A DNA stretch of 64,000 bases from JBGAJN01 sp044224905 (GTDB taxonomy: Bacteria; Verrucomicrobiota; Verrucomicrobiia; Limisphaerales; JBGAJN01), in the NCBI GenBank assembly GCA_044224905.1, contig JBGAJN010000002.1, forward strand, positions 1,798,001 through 1,862,000. The letters run 5' to 3'. The position numbers and the translations under genes were made by a program. The notes under the pieces were generated by a model that was given only the letters and a program-made list of their open reading frames with translations, had not been told where the DNA came from and did not search any database. The first letter of the stretch is position 1. Each line of letters starts with the position of its first letter. This document shows, piece by piece, positions 1 through 7,574 of the stretch.

Positions 1-1
1 C

Positions 2-1573
2 TCCGCGGAGGTCCTGAAGAAGTTGAAAGGGGATGCCGAGCTCGCATTGGGTGAGTCCGTTTCCCGCGCAGTGATTACGGTTCCCGCCTACTTCAACGAC
101 GCGCAACGCAGTGCGACCAAGCGGGCAGGGGAACTCGCCGGATTTACGGTCGAACGCATCATCAACGAGCCGACCGCTGCCGCGCTCGCCTACGGTTTGG
201 ACAAGCTCAAGGAGCGATCGAAGATAGCGGTGTACGATCTTGGTGGCGGGACGTTTGATCTTTCGATTCTCGAACTGCACGACGGCGTGTTTCAAGTGCT
301 CGCAACCAGCGGGAATACGCGCTTAGGCGGCGACGACTTGGACCGTTGCCTAGTTGAGTATTTGACGGAACAAATTCTGGATGCGGGCGGGCCGAACGTT
401 GCGAATGAACTTCCTCTGCTGGCGCGGGTGCGCGAAGTCGCGGAGCACTGCAAAATCAACCTTTCGGACGATTTGGAAGTCGACGTTGCGCTCCCATTTC
501 TAACGCCGACGTTTAGTTTTCAAATGCGCCTCACGCGCGGGCAACTGGAGGATTTAACACGAGACATCATTCAGCGGACTCGAATGCACTGCCTGCGTTC
601 ACTCGCGGATGCGAAGCTTGAGGCGAAAGATCTCGATCAAGTGATTCTCGTGGGTGGGCAGACTCGGATGCCGCTGGTGCGGCAAATGGTGTCGGAGTTT
701 TTTCGATGCGTGGAGTTTGCCGCAGCGACGGGGAGCTTGCGGATCGGCACTGAGTTTCACCGGGCTGAAGGTCCGGCGCTGAATACTTCGCAGAATCCTG
801 ACGAAGCGGTCGCTCTTGGCGCGGCGATTCAGGCGGAAATTCTATCCGGTGGGTTCAAGAATGTCTTGCTGCTCGATGTCACGCCGTTGTCGCTGGGAAT
901 CGAAACGTTCGGCGGCTTGATGAACGTCTTGATCCCGCGCAACTCCACGATCCCGATCAAGGCTGGTGAAGTCTTCACGACCGCGGTGGACAATCAGCCC
1001 AGCATGCTGATCCATGTTCTTCAGGGCGAACGCGAGCGAGCTAAGGACAACTGGAGCCTCGGCAAATTTACGATCGGCTTCGATCCGGCGGCCAAAGGTG
1101 TCCCGCGCGTGGGGGTGCAATTCGAAATCGATGCGAACGGAATTCTAAACGTGCTCGCGCGCGATATTAAAACCGGGAAGCAAATCGTCGTGCCGATGAA
1201 ATCCGCCGTCGATGTGGACGATACCGCGGTGCAGCAGATGGTCGAGGAGTCCGTGGCGCATGCGTTCGAGGATTTGGCCGCGCGGCGTTGGATTGAAGCC
1301 AAGCTTCGCGCCGAGGAAACTTTGACGGCCACGCGAAAGGGATTGGAGACGATTGGTGCTGCCTTGGATTCTGAAACGCGTCAAGGCATCGAATCCGCCG
1401 TCGCCGCTGTAGTGTCAGTGATTGCAGTGGAAAATGCAGAAACCAAAATCGGTGACGTGAACAAACTCAAAGGTGCTCACGCGGCACTGGATGAAGCCAC
1501 GAAACCGTTGGCGGATTTGCTGATGGACCGCGCCATGGAAGCGATGCTTCGAAAGCGCGGCGCTATCAGTTGA
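2..1573 (+). CDS. Hsp70-family chaperone (DnaK/HscA-like), 5'-truncated
   Basis: ATP-driven protein-folding chaperone of the cytoplasm. The frame is already open at base 2, so the start lies outside the window and about 523 residues are visible. What remains of the ATPase domain shows the Hsp70 blocks VITVPAYFNDAQR, YDLGGGTFDLSI and VILVGGQTRMP; the interdomain linker and substrate domain follow (LLLDVTPLSLGIETFGG). The segment between SEFF and NPDEAVALGAAIQ is about 20 residues longer than in typical DnaK. The C-terminal helical part is short and lacks the acidic EEVD/EEVKD-type tail of housekeeping DnaK, which together with the GGDDLDR stretch makes it look more like HscA or an accessory Hsp70. 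No iron-sulfur assembly genes are visible, so an Fe-S role is not supported. It runs convergently into infC with 14 bp between stops. Confidence 0.9.
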   Translation, partial: SAEVLKKLKGDAELALGESVSRAVITVPAYFNDAQRSATKRAGELAGFTVERIINEPTAAALAYGLDKLKERSKIAVYDLGGGTFDLSILELHDGVFQVLATSGNTRLGGDDLDRCLVEYLTEQILDAGGPNVANELPLLARVREVAEHCKINLSDDLEVDVALPFLTPTFSFQMRLTRGQLEDLTRDIIQRTRMHCLRSLADAKLEAKDLDQVILVGGQTRMPLVRQMVSEFFRCVEFAAATGSLRIGTEFHRAEGPALNTSQNPDEAVALGAAIQAEILSGGFKNVLLLDVTPLSLGIETFGGLMNVLIPRNSTIPIKAGEVFTTAVDNQPSMLIHVLQGERERAKDNWSLGKFTIGFDPAAKGVPRVGVQFEIDANGILNVLARDIKTGKQIVVPMKSAVDVDDTAVQQMVEESVAHAFEDLAARRWIEAKLRAEETLTATRKGLETIGAALDSETRQGIESAVAAVVSVIAVENAETKIGDVNKLKGAHAALDEATKPLADLLMDRAMEAMLRKRGAIS

Positions 1574-1587
1574 TTTGCAGGTCGACC

Positions 1588-2334
1588 TTACTTGTTTCCG
1601 TTGGGACGGATGTCGATCGAATTGAATGGATTGTTGAACGTGCTCGGCGCCGGTGTCTCCGCAGCATTAGTCGGAACCTTGATGAGCGGTTCGAGATGCT
1701 TCTTTGACGGATGGTGCTCAGGCAGTTTCGCCGCCGCGTCTTCCGCGTCGAGTTCATCCTGACGTGGATTCTTCGCGCGCTTGGCGCGGGGCAGCGGGCT
1801 CAACATGACGTTGATGCTCTTGCCGATCAGTTTCGGGTCCGCATCGGGATGGCCCCAGGGAGCAACTTCCTCGATGAACTTTTTGACCACTTGAAAGCCG
1901 AACTCCGTGTGGGCCATTTCGCGACCGCGGAAACGCAGCGCGACTTTGACCTTCATATCATCGCACATGAAACCAATGGCGTGAGCCAGCTTTACCCCGA
2001 AGTCATGCGGATCAATGGTCGCGCTGAGCTGGAGCTCCTTCACCTTGTTGGCGTGCTGGTGCTTCTTGGATTCCTTGTCTTTCTTAGATTGCTCGTATCG
2101 GAACTTGCCGAAATCCACGAGGCGACACACGGGAGGCGTGGCATTGGGGGCGATTTCGACGAGGTCGACGCCGCTCGCTTGCGCAAGACGGATCGCCTCG
2201 GCCAAGGAGATAACACCCAATTGGTTGCCTTCAGTGCCGATGACTCGTACTTCACGGGCACGGATTTTCCCGTTAACCCTGACGAAGGAGGCGGACGAAG
2301 AAGAAGAACGGGAGAAAGAAGAAGGCCGATTCAA
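1588..2334 (-). CDS. infC: Translation initiation factor IF-3
   Basis: Binds the 30S subunit, blocks premature 50S joining and checks start-codon pairing. The N-terminal domain (RVNGKIRAREVRVIG), the lysine-rich linker and the C-terminal domain with the family signature VALRFRGREMAHTEFG are all present. The start is read as TTG at 2334 with GGTGAG six bases upstream; a stop codon lies in frame only eight codons before it and there is no ATG or GTG until well inside the protein, so a non-AUG start is forced. That fits the known IF-3 autoregulation through rare start codons. At 248 residues it is about 65 longer than usual because of a C-terminal extension rich in charged residues and proline. 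rpmI and rplT, the usual downstream partners, are absent; the neighbour is the convergent Hsp70 gene. Confidence 0.95.
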   Translation of the reverse strand: MNRPSSFSRSSSSSASFVRVNGKIRAREVRVIGTEGNQLGVISLAEAIRLAQASGVDLVEIAPNATPPVCRLVDFGKFRYEQSKKDKESKKHQHANKVKELQLSATIDPHDFGVKLAHAIGFMCDDMKVKVALRFRGREMAHTEFGFQVVKKFIEEVAPWGHPDADPKLIGKSINVMLSPLPRAKRAKNPRQDELDAEDAAAKLPEHHPSKKHLEPLIKVPTNAAETPAPSTFNNPFNSIDIRPNGNK

Positions 2335-2534
2335 GAGGCCCTCACCGGTTGGAACTTATTCATGCAATAGCGATTCTGACAATGTCATAAGACACAGCTT
2401 ACTTTTAGTAGCTGCTTGCTTCTGACGCAAGTTAAATATTGGCCATTCAAAGGGCTTTCGCTTGGGATCATCCCCGTGCCGGCGTACTTTTCGCGTGCGT
2501 TCCTCTGGGTGAGTCCGTATTTTGCCGATCCTTT

Positions 2535-3749
2535 ATGGCGACCATCAAACCATTTCCCGCACTCCGGCCCAAATCCGAACTGGCCGCGCAAATCTGTGAG
2601 CTTCCTTACGACGTCATGTCCTCCGAGGAGGCGCGCGAGATGGCAGCGGGAAATCCGCTCAGTTTCCTACACGTCAGCAAGCCGGAAATCGACTTGCCCG
2701 CGGGAACCGATCTTTACTCGGCGCCGGTGTATGCGAAGGGTAAGGGAAGCTTCGACAAACTGATCGCATCGGGCGCGCTTGCGCAAGACAAGCAACCGTG
2801 CTTCTACCTCTATCGCCAGATCATGGGCGGCCACAGCCAGGTGGGATTAGTCGCGGCGGCGAGTTGCGAGGAGTATCTGAAGAACATCATCAAGAAGCAC
2901 GAGTTCACGCGGCCGGATAAAGAGGATGATCGCGTGCGCCACATCGAGACACTGAACTCCCAGACTGGGCCGGTGTTCCTGACCTATCGGGCTCGCCAGA
3001 CGATGGACGCATTCGTCGCCAAGAAAATCGCGACACCGCCGGCGATCGATTTCACGGCGAAAGATGGCGTGCGCCACACGTCGTGGGTTGTGAGCGATAC
3101 GGCTGAGATTCAATTCATCGCAAACGAATTCGCGCAGATTCCATTTCTCTACATTGCCGACGGTCACCATCGCAGCGCGGCGGCCGCGCGCGTGTTCCAG
3201 TCGCGCAAAGGGCAGGGGAGCAGCGGTTGGTTTCTCAACGTTATTTTCCCGCACAATCAGATGCAGATCCTGCCGTATAACCGCGTGCTGAAAGATCTGA
3301 ACGGCGCGACTGCCGCGCAGTTGCTTCAGAAGCTCGACGGCATCTTCATCATGAAGCCCGGTGGTGCGCCGAAGCCGACGCGCAAGCATGAGCTCGGTTT
3401 TTTCGTCGGCGGCCAGTGGTACACGTTGAACTTCCGTCCGCAATTCGCCGCGACGAATGATCCGATTGAAAAGCTCGACGTGACGTTGTTGCAAAAGTAC
3501 GTGCTCGCGCCGCTCTTCGGCATCGACGATCCGCGCACGAGCAAGCGCATCAACTTCGTCGGCGGCATTCGCGGCACGGCGGAATTGGAGAAGCTCGTGA
3601 ACAGTGGCGAATACGCGTGTGCGTTCTCCATGTTCCCGACGAGCATTGAAGACCTCATGACGATCGCTGACGCTGGCGGCATCATGCCGCCCAAGAGCAC
3701 TTGGTTCGAACCGAAGCTCCGCGACGCGATGTTTTGCCATATGATTTGA
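2535..3749 (+). CDS. DUF1015 family protein
   Basis: Soluble protein of 404 residues, the usual length of DUF1015, a widespread family without an assigned biochemical role. The sequence opens with the family-typical IKPFPALRP and LPYDVMSSEEAR blocks and carries the conserved YIADGHHRSAAA motif near residue 200, which looks like a ligand or metal site but is not proven to be one. ATG at 2535 is chosen because family similarity begins there, although the frame is open about 100 bases further upstream. It is transcribed divergently from infC across roughly 200 bp and has no obvious operon partner; the CDF transporter begins 71 bp downstream. Confidence 0.85.
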   Translation: MATIKPFPALRPKSELAAQICELPYDVMSSEEAREMAAGNPLSFLHVSKPEIDLPAGTDLYSAPVYAKGKGSFDKLIASGALAQDKQPCFYLYRQIMGGHSQVGLVAAASCEEYLKNIIKKHEFTRPDKEDDRVRHIETLNSQTGPVFLTYRARQTMDAFVAKKIATPPAIDFTAKDGVRHTSWVVSDTAEIQFIANEFAQIPFLYIADGHHRSAAAARVFQSRKGQGSSGWFLNVIFPHNQMQILPYNRVLKDLNGATAAQLLQKLDGIFIMKPGGAPKPTRKHELGFFVGGQWYTLNFRPQFAATNDPIEKLDVTLLQKYVLAPLFGIDDPRTSKRINFVGGIRGTAELEKLVNSGEYACAFSMFPTSIEDLMTIADAGGIMPPKSTWFEPKLRDAMFCHMI

Positions 3750-3820
3750 TGCGGGAAATTCCAGCGGTGAGATTTCGGCTTCGCCGTTGAGACTTCCTGC
3801 TTCATTTCCTTCACGCGCCC

Positions 3821-4735
3821 GTGTTGAATCCGCCCGTGCCCAAGACCCGGCTTCAACGCAGTCTCCGTGCGACGTTCATTGGCTTGATCGTCAACGCGGT
3901 GCTGGCGGTGGGGAAACTCGTCGCGGGCGTCCTTGGTCACTCCAACGCGCTGATCGCTGATGCGATCGAATCCCTTGCCGATATTTTCAGTTCCGTAATC
4001 GTCTGGCGCGCGCTCGTCGTCGCATCGGAACCCGCCGATGAAGATCATCCCTACGGTCACGGTAAAGCCGAACCCATCGCCGCCGCCGTTGTTTCGACGC
4101 TGTTGCTCCTCGCCGCTTTGGTCATCGCGTTGGAATCGATTCGCGATTTCTTCAACCCGAAGCAACCGCCGGAAATGTTCACCTTGTGGGTTTTGCTCGC
4201 GGTTATTCTCACGAAGGAATTGCTGTTTCGATTTGTCGCGCGGGAAGCGAGTCAGGTCGATAGCAGCGCCGTTCACACCGACGCGTGGCATCACCGGAGC
4301 GACGCGATCACTTCCTTCGCGGCGGCTGTCGGCATCTCGTTATGCGTCTTCGGCGGACCGCGTTTCATCGTGGCGGACGACGTGGCGGCAATTTTCGCCG
4401 CGTGCATCATCGCATGGAACGGCTGGCGTTTGCTGCGTCCGGCACTGGATGAATTGATGGACACCGCGCCCGATCCTTCCGTCACTCAAAAGATTCGCGA
4501 GCTGGCCGCCGCCGTGCCAGGCGTCGATACCGTGGAGAAATGCTTCGTCCGTAAAATGGGCTACCACTACTTCGTCGATATGCACGTGGAAGTGGATGCG
4601 CAGATGACCGTCAAGGATGCCCATGCGATTGCTCATCGCGTGAAGGATTCCATCCGCGCGGAGATGCCGAAGGTTTACGACGTCCTTGTTCACATCGAGC
4701 CGAACGGGCGTCCGCCGAAGCCGCGCCCAGCGTGA
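3821..4735 (+). CDS. Cation diffusion facilitator (CDF) family transporter
   Basis: Proton-coupled exporter of divalent metal ions (zinc, iron, cobalt or manganese in characterised relatives) in the inner membrane. The 304-residue product has six hydrophobic segments in the first two thirds, with the family blocks ALIADAIESLADIFSS in TM2, HPYGHGKAEP in the first cytoplasmic loop, and HTDAWHHRSDAITS at TM5, where H and D form the transport site. The last 90 residues match the cytoplasmic dimerisation domain. The second-helix site reads D-x-x-E/S rather than the textbook H/D pattern, so the metal cannot be assigned. The start is GTG at 3821, with no clear Shine-Dalgarno sequence. Confidence 0.92.
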   Translation: MLNPPVPKTRLQRSLRATFIGLIVNAVLAVGKLVAGVLGHSNALIADAIESLADIFSSVIVWRALVVASEPADEDHPYGHGKAEPIAAAVVSTLLLLAALVIALESIRDFFNPKQPPEMFTLWVLLAVILTKELLFRFVAREASQVDSSAVHTDAWHHRSDAITSFAAAVGISLCVFGGPRFIVADDVAAIFAACIIAWNGWRLLRPALDELMDTAPDPSVTQKIRELAAAVPGVDTVEKCFVRKMGYHYFVDMHVEVDAQMTVKDAHAIAHRVKDSIRAEMPKVYDVLVHIEPNGRPPKPRPA

Positions 4736-4834
4736 TCACCTCGGGCACTGCGAAGCGGAGAGACACCCGATCACACCGCAGAATCTTCTTTTCTCCACTG
4801 TGCAATTCGCGTTTATTCGCGGTCTGAATTTTAT

Positions 4835-6064
4835 ATGAAAATTGTTCTCGCATACTCGGGCGGTCTCGACACCTCGGTCCTCATGTCCTGGATCAAGGAA
4901 AAATACAACGCGGAGATGATCGGCTTCTGCGCCGACATCGGCCAGGCAGAGGAATTGCACGGCCTCGAAAAGAAGGCCATCAAGACCGGCGCCTCCAAAA
5001 TTTACATCGACAATCTTCAGGATGAATTCGCCAAGGACTTCATCTTCCCCATGATCCGCGCCGGGGCGATTTACGAGGGCCAATACTTCCTCGGCACATC
5101 CATCGCCCGCCCACTCATTGCCAAGCGCATAGTTGAAATCGCCAAGGCGGAAAAAGCTGACGCCATCGCCCACGGTGCGACCGGAAAAGGCAACGACCAA
5201 GTCCGCTTTGAACTTACGGCCGCCGCGCTCGCACCCGACTTGCAAGTCATCGCTCCGTGGCGCGACGAACGCTATCGCAGCGAGTTCCCTGGTCGCCAGC
5301 AGATGATTGACTACTGCGCCAAGCACAAGATCCCCGTGCAGGCCAGCGCCAAGAAACCGTATTCGATGGACCGCAACCTCCTGCACATCTCCTACGAGGC
5401 CGGCATTCTCGAAGACCCGTGGTATGACAGCTACGACCTCAAGAACCGCGGCTATTTCTGCACGCTCTCCTGCTTACCCGAAGACGCGCCGAACAAACCC
5501 GAGTTCGTCGAACTCGATTTCGTGAAGGGCGATTGCGTTGCGGTCAACGGCAAGAAGCTCAACCCGCTTGGCGTGATGAAGGCGTTGAACAAGCTCGGCG
5601 GCAAACACGGCGTCGGCCGCGTGGACATGGTCGAGAACCGGTTCGTCGGCATGAAGAGCCGCGGCGTGTATGAGACGCCCGGCGGCGCGATCCTGCATTT
5701 CGCGCATCGCCAGATGGAATCGCTCACGATGGACCGCGAAGTCATGCACCAGCGCGACGCGCTCATCCCGAAGTATGCCGAACTCGTCTACAACGGCTTC
5801 TGGTTCGCGCCGGAACGCGAAGCGTTGCAGGCCTACGTCGAGGAATCACAGAAGAATGTCACCGGCACGGTGCGCGTGAAACTTTACAAAGGCAACATCA
5901 TGGTCGCCGGCCGCAAGTCGAAGGTCAGCCTCTATAACCCGCACATCGCCACGATGGAAGCCGACCCGACCAAGGCCTACAACCAGGACGACGCCACCGG
6001 CTTCATCCGCCTGAACGGCCTGCGCCTGAAAGTCGCGGCGAAGGTGCACGCGAAGAAGAAATAA
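4835..6064 (+). CDS. argG: Argininosuccinate synthase
   Basis: Condenses citrulline and aspartate with ATP to argininosuccinate, the penultimate step of arginine synthesis. The N-terminal ATP-pyrophosphatase loop is AYSGGLDTSV at residues 6-15, followed by the citrulline/aspartate-binding blocks GTSIARPLIAK and HGATGKGNDQVRFEL. Length (409 residues) is normal for the family. ATG at 4835 follows an A/T-rich stretch and no Shine-Dalgarno sequence is evident. No other arginine gene is present in the window. A CDGSH gene follows 84 bp downstream on the same strand. Confidence 0.97.
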   Translation: MKIVLAYSGGLDTSVLMSWIKEKYNAEMIGFCADIGQAEELHGLEKKAIKTGASKIYIDNLQDEFAKDFIFPMIRAGAIYEGQYFLGTSIARPLIAKRIVEIAKAEKADAIAHGATGKGNDQVRFELTAAALAPDLQVIAPWRDERYRSEFPGRQQMIDYCAKHKIPVQASAKKPYSMDRNLLHISYEAGILEDPWYDSYDLKNRGYFCTLSCLPEDAPNKPEFVELDFVKGDCVAVNGKKLNPLGVMKALNKLGGKHGVGRVDMVENRFVGMKSRGVYETPGGAILHFAHRQMESLTMDREVMHQRDALIPKYAELVYNGFWFAPEREALQAYVEESQKNVTGTVRVKLYKGNIMVAGRKSKVSLYNPHIATMEADPTKAYNQDDATGFIRLNGLRLKVAAKVHAKKK

Positions 6065-6148
6065 CGAATTGATGTCGCGCTGGCGGGTGGGTTTTTCGGG
6101 AGGCTAACCACTCGCCGGCGCGGCGCGGTTCAAGAAAGCAAAAGAACT

Positions 6149-6388
6149 ATGGCTGAACCGATTGTCTGTCAGAAATCGCCGATGGTGCAAAAGGTGGAAC
6201 CCGGCACGTATTGGTGGTGCGCTTGCGGTCGCTCGAAGACGCAGCCGTTTTGTGATGGCGCGCACAAGGGCACCGGACTGGGCCCGCAGAAGGTGGAGAT
6301 CACCGAAGCGAAGACGGTGGCGTGGTGCGCGTGCAAGCACACCGGAGGGAAACCATTCTGTGATGGTTCCCACAGTCGGCTGCCCTAA
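6149..6388 (+). CDS. Double-CDGSH iron-sulfur protein
   Basis: Small soluble protein of 79 residues made of two CDGSH-type motifs: CACGRSKTQPFCDGAH near residue 24 and CACKHTGGKPFCDGSH near residue 60. In the family each three-cysteine, one-histidine set holds a redox-active 2Fe-2S cluster. No membrane anchor is present, so a cytoplasmic electron or cluster transfer role is likely but its partner is unknown. It ends at a strong hairpin terminator shared with the opposing roadblock gene. Confidence 0.9.
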   Translation: MAEPIVCQKSPMVQKVEPGTYWWCACGRSKTQPFCDGAHKGTGLGPQKVEITEAKTVAWCACKHTGGKPFCDGSHSRLP

Positions 6389-6393
6389 AAGCA

Positions 6394-6419
6394 AAACGCG
6401 GAGCGATTGCTCCGCGTTT
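6394..6419. terminator. Bidirectional intrinsic terminator
   Basis: Perfect 11-bp stem AAACGCGGAGC (6394-6404) with a GATT loop and its complement ending in TTT (6409-6419). A's on the left and T's on the right let it work in both directions, between the CDGSH gene (+) and the roadblock gene (-), whose ends face each other. Confidence 0.8.
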
Positions 6420-6463
6420 CCGGCTATGCTGGCTGCGATCGCGATTTGCCTCTGCGGCTCTTG

Positions 6464-6943
6464 TTAAACCTTCTTCCGGAAAAACTCGTCGGTGTCCACC
6501 ACGTTGAGCGTAGCGAGGTCGAGTCCAGCATCGGGATTGCGTTCGCCGGCGCGTTTGAGTTGGTTCGCAGCGCGCTGGATCGTTTCGGCGGCATAGTATT
6601 TTACCGCGCCGACGCCGGTCTGTGCTTTGAAGACAACGACGAGCAGGCAGTGCATGTCCACATTGCTCACGAGAATGCTCTGCGAGGCGCCTTGCTGATA
6701 GATGTTCGTGAAGGTGGATTCGCCGACCTGATTGGCAATTTCTAGATTGGCAGCAAAGGAAGCGGCGGCGAGAGCGCCGACGGTGGTGGTGTCGAAGTCG
6801 TCGGTGCGACCCTGGCCAGTGATGACAAAACCGCCCTTGTCGAGGAGCAGGGCGGAAGTGGCGTCGCTATTGGCGAGCAAATCACACAGAGCTGCGTCGA
6901 GTTCCTTCAGGTCTTCGTCGATAAGTTGGGGCAGGGTAAACAT
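6464..6943 (-). CDS. Roadblock/LC7 domain protein (MglB-like)
   Basis: 159 residues, essentially a single roadblock/LC7 domain, the fold of MglB, the GTPase-activating partner of MglA. Visible features are the N-terminal helix (LIDEDLKELDAALCDLL), the ALLLDKGGFVITGQG hairpin, a small-residue helix (VGALAAASFAANLEIA) and the SILVSNVDMHCLLVVVF strand pair; the last 40 residues are a charged helical tail. It is co-directional with, and 11 bp downstream of, an MglA-like GTPase, so a direct GTPase-regulator pair is inferred. Whether it has GAP activity cannot be read from the sequence. Confidence 0.88.
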   Translation of the reverse strand: MFTLPQLIDEDLKELDAALCDLLANSDATSALLLDKGGFVITGQGRTDDFDTTTVGALAAASFAANLEIANQVGESTFTNIYQQGASQSILVSNVDMHCLLVVVFKAQTGVGAVKYYAAETIQRAANQLKRAGERNPDAGLDLATLNVVDTDEFFRKKV

Positions 6944-6954
6944 GGGTAAGGCTA

Positions 6955-7569
6955 TTACGCGGCTTTACGGGAACCTTCGTTGATGAACTTGTTGAGCAAC
7001 ATGCGGGTGATCATGTTGAGGGATTCGAACACGCCCTCGCCAGTGTTGGCGGAAGCGGAGAATGTGGGCACCTGCACTTCGCGGTTGTTGAGCAGGTATT
7101 CCATGTATTCCAACGGCGCGGCGTTCGGGAGGTCGCGCTTGTTGTATTGGATGACGTAGGGAATCTCGGCGAGGTTCAGCTTGAAGGCCTTCAAGTTGTC
7201 TTCAAGGTTCGCAAAGCTCTCGACGTTTTCTTGCATCTTCTCGTACTGCGAATCGGCGACGAACACGATGCCGTCGACGCCGCGGAGCACGAGCTGGCGC
7301 GTGGTGTTGTAAATCACCTGGCCCGGCACGGTGTAGAGTTGGAACTTCGTCTTGAAGCCCTTGATCGCCATTGCCTGGATCGGGAGGAAATCGAAGAACA
7401 ACGTGCGATCGGAGCTAGTGGCTAGCGAGACGAGCTTGCCTTTGTTCTCCTGCATCGTCTGCACGTTTGCGTGGACGAATTCGAGGTTGGTGGTCTTGCC
7501 GCACATGGCAGGACCGTAATAGACGATCTTAACCTGCAGCTCTCTGGTTGATTGATTGATGATGGCCAT
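6955..7569 (-). CDS. mglA: MglA-like small Ras-family GTPase
   Basis: 204-residue cytoplasmic GTPase of the MglA type, which in Myxococcus sets cell polarity and in other bacteria serves as a signalling switch with roadblock proteins. G1 is YYGPAMCGKTTN near residue 18, G3 is YTVPGQ (the Ras DxxG aspartate replaced, as is normal for MglA), G4 is NKRDLP, and a SASANTGEGV segment fits G5. The gene lies between two roadblock genes on the same strand with gaps of 11 and 5 bp, so the three are probably one operon. No motility genes are in the window, so a motility role is not supported; symbol given by family resemblance. Confidence 0.92.
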   Translation of the reverse strand: MAIINQSTRELQVKIVYYGPAMCGKTTNLEFVHANVQTMQENKGKLVSLATSSDRTLFFDFLPIQAMAIKGFKTKFQLYTVPGQVIYNTTRQLVLRGVDGIVFVADSQYEKMQENVESFANLEDNLKAFKLNLAEIPYVIQYNKRDLPNAAPLEYMEYLLNNREVQVPTFSASANTGEGVFESLNMITRMLLNKFINEGSRKAA

Positions 7570-7574
7570 ATTGT

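Noticed and set aside
6085..6125. Imperfect GC-rich inverted repeat after argG (GGCGGGTGG / CCACTCGCC)
   Set aside because: It has a mismatch, a long loop and no T-run; not counted as a terminator.
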